Source: Xylogone sp. PMI_703 | Lineage: Eukaryota; Ascomycota; Leotiomycetes | DNA length: 64,000 nucleotides | NCBI GenBank assembly: GCA_021399445.1 | Contig: JAJTUQ010000005.1 | Span: 4,030,001 to 4,094,000 of the forward strand | Direction of reading: 5' to 3' | Part shown: one piece after another, positions 59,601 through 64,000 of the stretch | Layout of the letters: each line of letters starts with the position of its first letter | Numbering within the stretch: the first letter of the stretch is position 1 | The notes under the pieces: model-generated | Told to the model about the DNA's origin: nothing | The model's input: the letters and a program-made list of their open reading frames with translations, nothing else | Databases searched by the model: none | Position numbers and translations under genes: made by a program

Positions 59601-60176
59601 GAAGCAACAGAAAGGAACTACGCGAAGAAGTCTAGGAAGACTCTTGCTGCCCCGGGAGATGACGACGCACCGGAAGATGTAGACTCGGAGGATGAAGAAG
59701 CAGATGAGGAGACTACAGATGCCGAGCGCCACAACGAAATGCTAGTCGCAGAACAGCAACTCTGTGATCTCTCAGGAAAACTTGTGCTAGCGATTGTAGC
59801 ACGTGTGATTGATGCATCGGGGCCACAGGCAGGTAAACTAAAGACACGAATCCAGAGAAACCGAAACCGGCTGGGACATAATTTCAAGGAGGTTTTGGCC
59901 TATCTAGACGAACCTAAGCCGAAGAAGAAAGCTCCTCCTGCCAAGCCAAAGGGAAATGGCACCACTGATGCCGGCGAAGCTAGAGCAAAGTTAAAGAGCA
60001 ATGCTATAAGCGAGGAATTCGTCGGTGATGACGAAGATGAAGAAGAGATTGAGGTAGAAGTGGAAGAGGCCGAGGAAGAGGGTGAAGGGGAGGGCGAGCC
60101 CATTGAGCCCGAAGACGATGATAATAATGATAATAACAGAAACAATGATGACGAGGATGACGTGCTTGGGGATTGA
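56640..60176 (+). CDS. scc3: Cohesin subunit Scc3 (STAG/stromalin family)
   Basis: Scc3 is the HEAT-repeat subunit of cohesin that binds the kleisin Scc1 and DNA and is needed for sister chromatid cohesion. Exons 56640-57054, 57105-57313 and 57366-60176 give 1,144 residues. The N-terminus is basic then acidic (residues about 45-100), with an SGRVVKAPEKF motif near residue 25. The STAG region starts after the second splice. The stromalin conservative domain lies at about 345-415 (FVHRYRDVDPKIRTEC, LPILFFDGQYLRYLGWMLSD, ASTRHEVIKQLERIL). A long helical repeat region follows. The C-terminus is a very acidic tail rich in Asp, Glu and Asn. Junctions agree in phase, and the first join gives LYTEVFGTV, the usual start of the conserved part. 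In-frame ATGs at codons 4 and 6 are alternative starts. Confidence 0.94.
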
Positions 60177-61896
60177 GACTTTCTTTTCAAGGATCAAGCG
60201 GCTGTATTCTGATGTCTTGTAGGGATATCTCTTTCTTTTTATTTCTCGTTCTCAAAAAGGGTTCTGGTGGGGATGGGGGTTAAAATACCAATTGTTTTCT
60301 TGCCTTGTGCTTGTAACGCTACGCATTTGTCTTTTACCTCGCACGTTTACAGGTTACAGCTATTAGTTACGCAGTGAATGAAAGGTTTCATGATACCAAT
60401 TATCTATTATTAGTCTCGATTTTGCCCTCTCATGTGTTTGATATAACTAGGTCAAATTCGTCTAGTTTTCACATAAATAAAGCAAGCCGCACTTCTCTTT
60501 GCTTTATTTCCCTTTTCACAACTCTACATCTCTTCTCTTCTTCTCTGGACAACCCAGCGGATAAACTAGAACTCCCACCATTCGACTCAGAAGGTGAATA
60601 TCTACAAAAAGGTCCCCTACAGCATAATAAATCTACCTCCCATAAACAAAGACACCTACCTGAACTCCGACCTAAAACAGTAACCCCAACCCACCAATAA
60701 AAAGCCCACACGAAGAATTCTACTTACTAACAACATGACAATTTCATTCCCCCCCCAGTCCGGATATCCCGGATGCCAAGCCAGGAGAGGAGAGAAAAGT
60801 AACGAGGAGCAAAAGGAGGCAAGGAGTCTGAGATCCGGAAAAATATAATCTACATACACACATACATACAATAATATGCACATAAGCATCAAAAATGTCA
60901 CGCGGAACGGAGAAAAAGGGGCGGTGCAAAAGAGTTAAACTGCATTTACGTACGTACGTGTGCAAGCATCTATGTATGTATGTATCTGTATATGTCGGAC
61001 GGAGATTTTTCTCAAGTCCGATGGGCTCTGTTTTCCCACGAGGTGCATACTTGTTTTAGTAATAATGCCCTTGGCACGGGGCAGGGAGTGAGGAGGGGGA
61101 GTTTTCTCTTGGGTTAGCATGTAGGTTGCTGGACTTGAGTGATGTTTTCTTTGCTGGCTCTGCTTCTCTTCTTTATTCTTTTTGTATTTTGAGTTTTGAT
61201 GGAATTCAGTTGATGACATAGCTACATCATAGTAGGTCCTGTCTCTTTCGTCTTCCCATGGATTGACTAATGTGAGCTCGGGAGTAAATGTATACTACCC
61301 CAAATCTGAACCGGCATATCCGTAAGTGGCTTCTAGTCAATGCAACATATCATTCACATGCCCACTAACTGAGTCAGGGATATAATCTCAAGTCATTTCA
61401 TATCTATCGTTACCATTGCCATTCTGAATTATAATTATCTCTTCTCTTGGATCACTTGAAAACCCCAATGATATCAAAAGAAAACAAAAAGGCTTTGCTA
61501 TGCTCGAAGAAGACGCCCATACCTATCCATCAATACCACCGCGCGTTCATACAACGTGAGAATCATTTCATAACCCGACAATGTCCAAACACTGCCCTTG
61601 AACTCAAGCTCTCTTTCACCCCAAAATCAATTTCTCCCATCCAATCAATGGATGGGATCCAACTTTTCTTTCCCCTTCTGAATTTGACGAAAATAGAACG
61701 TGAGGTGTAAAGCGAAGAACCAGAATCTGAAGAAACCGTATGGTATCAAAGCTTCAAAATGGAATTGCAGGAGAGGAGAAATCGAACGACCAAAAACAGA
61801 AAGGGATATGGGAATCTATGCGTGCAGGGAATCCTTCGCCCTCCAAGCCGGGACGCCTTAATGAAAATCTGAAAACCACTACAGACAAGAGCCACC
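60177..61896. other. Convergent intergenic region with simple repeats (scc3 / erdS)
   Basis: About 1.7 kb lies between the 3' ends of scc3 (plus) and the AspRS fusion (minus). It carries several short tandem repeats near 60.85-60.99 kb and a run of C at about 60,751. The open frames at 60,374-60,700 and 61,447-61,710 are Ser/Lys/Pro-rich with no family resemblance and are probably UTR sequence. Confidence 0.6.
60851..60985. repeat. Cluster of tetranucleotide microsatellites
   Basis: Within 135 bp there are TACA/CACA units (60,851-60,870), three TACG units (60,947-60,958) and almost four TATG units (60,971-60,985). They lie in the 3' intergenic region between two convergent genes. Confidence 0.85.
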
Positions 61897-64000
61897 TTAT
61901 TGATTCTCTTCCAAGAATCCCATAATGGCGCGGATACCACCAGCTCCAAGTCCACCCTTTGGATAGCAGACGTAGACGGGAGTGTTCTTAGCACCAAGCT
62001 TCTCGCGGAACTCGCTCTTGTTGGTGAGATGCAAGTTCTTGTTGATGGTATCATAGGCCTTCTTGAGGGCCTTGACCTTGGTCTTACCCAAGTTACGGCC
62101 ACCCTCGAGATGATCGAGGGCACCAGTGCCGAAGGTGACCTGCTTGACATCTGGTTCTTTGCCGACGAGGTGCTTGAGAGCATGCAAGTTCAGAGCTTCA
62201 ATGGTTCCCGAGGGAGCGCCAGGGAACTCCAGTGAGAACTTGACCTGGTAACCGTTCTCCGGTGAGAGCTGGTGCAGGACGACAATGGCATGGATGACAC
62301 CATCCTTGCCCTCAGCGTAGTAGTAACGGCGGTGTTCCCAATCGATCCAGGGGCGGATCTCGGTCAAGTGAACTTGAGTCCCTTTACGGTTCTTCTGCCA
62401 GTCCTTAACGCGAGCATTAATCTTGTCCTGGATCTCTTGGTCTACAGGCTTATCAGAAGGCCAGTCGACAAATTTAATGCCTTCCTTCTCAGCATGGCGA
62501 ACTTTTCGAGCCAGATCGCTATCGAACTGTGTGGGATCATTTCGCGGGTCCGCGCGCTCCTCAGCAATACATGCAAGTGTTCTCCAGCCAAACTTCTCAC
62601 CCAGGTACTCCTCAACTCCAGTGCCGACGATCATCCAGATCAGCTTGAGATCCTTGTGCTCCTCCTTCATGTATTGTAGGAAGGCAGAAACAATCTTAGA
62701 ATACTGGGATTTGGCGCACAGAGGTTCGCCAACGGCGATGGCGAAGTTATTGTGTATGACATAACCCTGAGCCGCGCCGGTTGAAGGATGTCTCCATACC
62801 TGATAACGCTCATCGAGCCAGGAAGTGTTCGCAGCATCACCGTAGTTCGCAATCAACTTGGTCAATGGTTGCAATTCCTTGGCCTCTGGGCTGTTGGGAT
62901 CGATATCCGCCTTCTCCCACGGAGGCTCGATTGTACTGGCCTCCTCATGGCGTAGCACTAACCTGGGTGGTTGCAACGGGAAGGTCTTGGGGTCACGATG
63001 GAACAGAGAAGCAAGGCGAATGTTACCCAGATTCAGGAACAGGTAAGTCAATCGCTCAAGACCAATACCACATCCAGCGTGAGGTGGGGCGCCCCAGCGG
63101 AAACCTTCCATATACTCTGGCATAGACTCTGGATTCACGCCCTTCTGCTTCATTCTCTTCTCAAGGAACTCGGCGTCGTGAATACGCTGGCCACCAGTCA
63201 GGATCTCCTGGCCACGCATGAAAATATCGAAGGAGTTGGTGAATCGGTCGTCGTTGGGGTCGGGCATGGTATAGAATGGTCTCACAGAGGCGGGGAATTT
63301 GTCAAGAATATAGTAATCGGTGTGATACTTCTCCTTGACCAAAGCACCGAGTCTGATTTCAGCACGGGTGGAGAGATCTTCGGTTTCGGATGGGACACTG
63401 CCATCTTCTTCGACCCAGCCGGATTCGATCAACATCTTGACACCATCGGCGAACTTAATACGTGGGGTGACATCGAGCCACTCGACCTTCTTCTGGGGGT
63501 AGTACTGGGAGATTATATCGATCTCCTTCTGGTATCGGTCGTAGATTCCCTTCCAGAGATGCTTGAACATGTCGTCGATGATATCAAGAGCCTCGTGATA
63601 ATGCTCCTCCAGCGCCATCTCTATATCTAAACCAGTATATTCCGTCAAGTGGCGGGGAGTGTTGCTGTCCTCGGCACGGAAGACCGCACCAATCTCGTAC
63701 ACTCGCTCGAAATCGGCAGCAATGCACATCTGCTTCGACAGTTGTGGCGATTGCGCCAGGAACGCAGGTCGGCCAAAGTAGTTGACCTGGAACACGCTGG
63801 CACCGGATTCGGTAGCACCTCCTTGCAGCTTAGGAGTATGGATCTCAATGAATCCTTGGTCGTCGAGATATGATCGGAAGAGGTTGCCGATTCCTGATTG
63901 AATACGGAAGATGGCTTGTGAAGGAGCCGTCCGCAGATCCACCACTCTGTTGTTCAAGCGGACTCTCGTGGGCAGCGATCGGGCCGGCCTGGTTGAGGCT
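61897..64000 (-). CDS. erdS: Ergosteryl-aspartate synthase: AspRS fused to DUF2156 (5' end outside window)
   Basis: About 700 residues are visible as one uninterrupted frame; the start and the anticodon-binding domain lie beyond 64,000. The first part is a class II aspartyl-tRNA synthetase core: LNNRVVDLRTAPSQAIFRIQ, the motif 2 FRAEDSNTPRHLTEYTGLD, and motif 3 GCGIGLERLTYLF, ending LASLFHRDPKTFPLQPP near 62,970. Unlike housekeeping AspRS it continues for about 350 residues (about 62,910-61,900) with a DUF2156/GNAT-like aminoacyl-tRNA transferase domain: YVIHNNFAIAVGEPLC, LIWMIVGTGVEEYLGEKFGW, WEHRRYYYAEGKDG and a Lys-rich helical tail. This fusion is known in fungi as ErdS, which charges tRNA-Asp and moves the aspartate to ergosterol. 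The partner hydrolase ErdH is not in the window. A second, housekeeping AspRS gene is expected elsewhere. Confidence 0.93.
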   Translation of the reverse strand, partial: ASTRPARSLPTRVRLNNRVVDLRTAPSQAIFRIQSGIGNLFRSYLDDQGFIEIHTPKLQGGATESGASVFQVNYFGRPAFLAQSPQLSKQMCIAADFERVYEIGAVFRAEDSNTPRHLTEYTGLDIEMALEEHYHEALDIIDDMFKHLWKGIYDRYQKEIDIISQYYPQKKVEWLDVTPRIKFADGVKMLIESGWVEEDGSVPSETEDLSTRAEIRLGALVKEKYHTDYYILDKFPASVRPFYTMPDPNDDRFTNSFDIFMRGQEILTGGQRIHDAEFLEKRMKQKGVNPESMPEYMEGFRWGAPPHAGCGIGLERLTYLFLNLGNIRLASLFHRDPKTFPLQPPRLVLRHEEASTIEPPWEKADIDPNSPEAKELQPLTKLIANYGDAANTSWLDERYQVWRHPSTGAAQGYVIHNNFAIAVGEPLCAKSQYSKIVSAFLQYMKEEHKDLKLIWMIVGTGVEEYLGEKFGWRTLACIAEERADPRNDPTQFDSDLARKVRHAEKEGIKFVDWPSDKPVDQEIQDKINARVKDWQKNRKGTQVHLTEIRPWIDWEHRRYYYAEGKDGVIHAIVVLHQLSPENGYQVKFSLEFPGAPSGTIEALNLHALKHLVGKEPDVKQVTFGTGALDHLEGGRNLGKTKVKALKKAYDTINKNLHLTNKSEFREKLGAKNTPVYVCYPKGGLGAGGIRAIMGFLEENQ

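Noticed and set aside
61447..61710. 87-codon plus-strand open frame near the erdS 3' end
   Set aside because: Composition is that of AT-rich UTR sequence, and it sits between two convergent 3' ends with no recognisable domain.
1..64000. CRISPR arrays, rRNA genes, intact transposons, secondary-metabolite clusters
   Set aside because: No spaced direct-repeat array, rRNA core sequence, transposase or reverse-transcriptase motif, or multi-enzyme synthase was seen on either strand.

Overview
The window looks like nuclear DNA of a filamentous ascomycete (Pezizomycotina, possibly a leotiomycete; this is inference). The signs are spliced genes with short introns (about 45-65 nt in most genes), GTAAGT-like donors and CTAAC/CTGAC branch sites. 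The gene set also fits: a velvet regulator of the VelC type, a 2EXR protein, a Pfa3-type palmitoyltransferase, a urease accessory protein and an ergosteryl-aspartate synthase fusion that is characteristic of fungi. I built all gene models by hand from splice signals and reading frame. Junctions that restore a conserved domain are good; starts are less certain.

Layout. Positions 1-4,100 hold the first exon of a probable INO80/Nhp10-like protein (minus, cut by the edge), the chaperonin subunit CCT8 (plus) and a single-exon 2EXR protein (plus). Positions 4,124-9,206 hold a full-size ABCA-type ABC transporter (minus) with a likely GC-AG intron. Positions 12,068-15,901 hold a large RING-H2/PH-like/VWA protein (minus). 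A 9.3 kb gene-poor stretch follows, then a small unrecognised protein (25,230-26,118, minus), phosphatidylinositol 4-kinase PIK1 (27,150-30,453, minus) and velC (31,735-33,022, minus). A second gene-poor stretch of 12.3 kb runs to a small C2H2 protein (45,304-46,071, plus). Next come a RING protein with a long RS/RE-rich tail (47,088-50,365, minus), the palmitoyltransferase Pfa3 (50,870-52,511, minus), a five-finger C2H2 protein (53,347-54,729, plus), urease accessory protein UreD (55,267-56,256, minus) and cohesin subunit Scc3 (56,640-60,176, plus). The window ends inside an aspartyl-tRNA synthetase fused to a DUF2156 transferase domain (61,897 to beyond 64,000, minus), which I read as ergosteryl-aspartate synthase ErdS.

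The genes do not form an obvious pathway or cluster; they are mostly housekeeping or regulatory. Three gene-poor blocks (about 9.3-12.0, 15.9-25.2 and 33.0-45.3 kb) each lie 5' of a minus-strand gene: the ABC transporter, the RING/VWA protein and velC. Parts of these blocks are GC-rich and full of short near-palindromic strings built on GTAC (GTACYGTAC and its complement GTACRGTAC). These strings are the least explained structure in the window. I found no rRNA, CRISPR or convincing tRNA, and no intact transposon.
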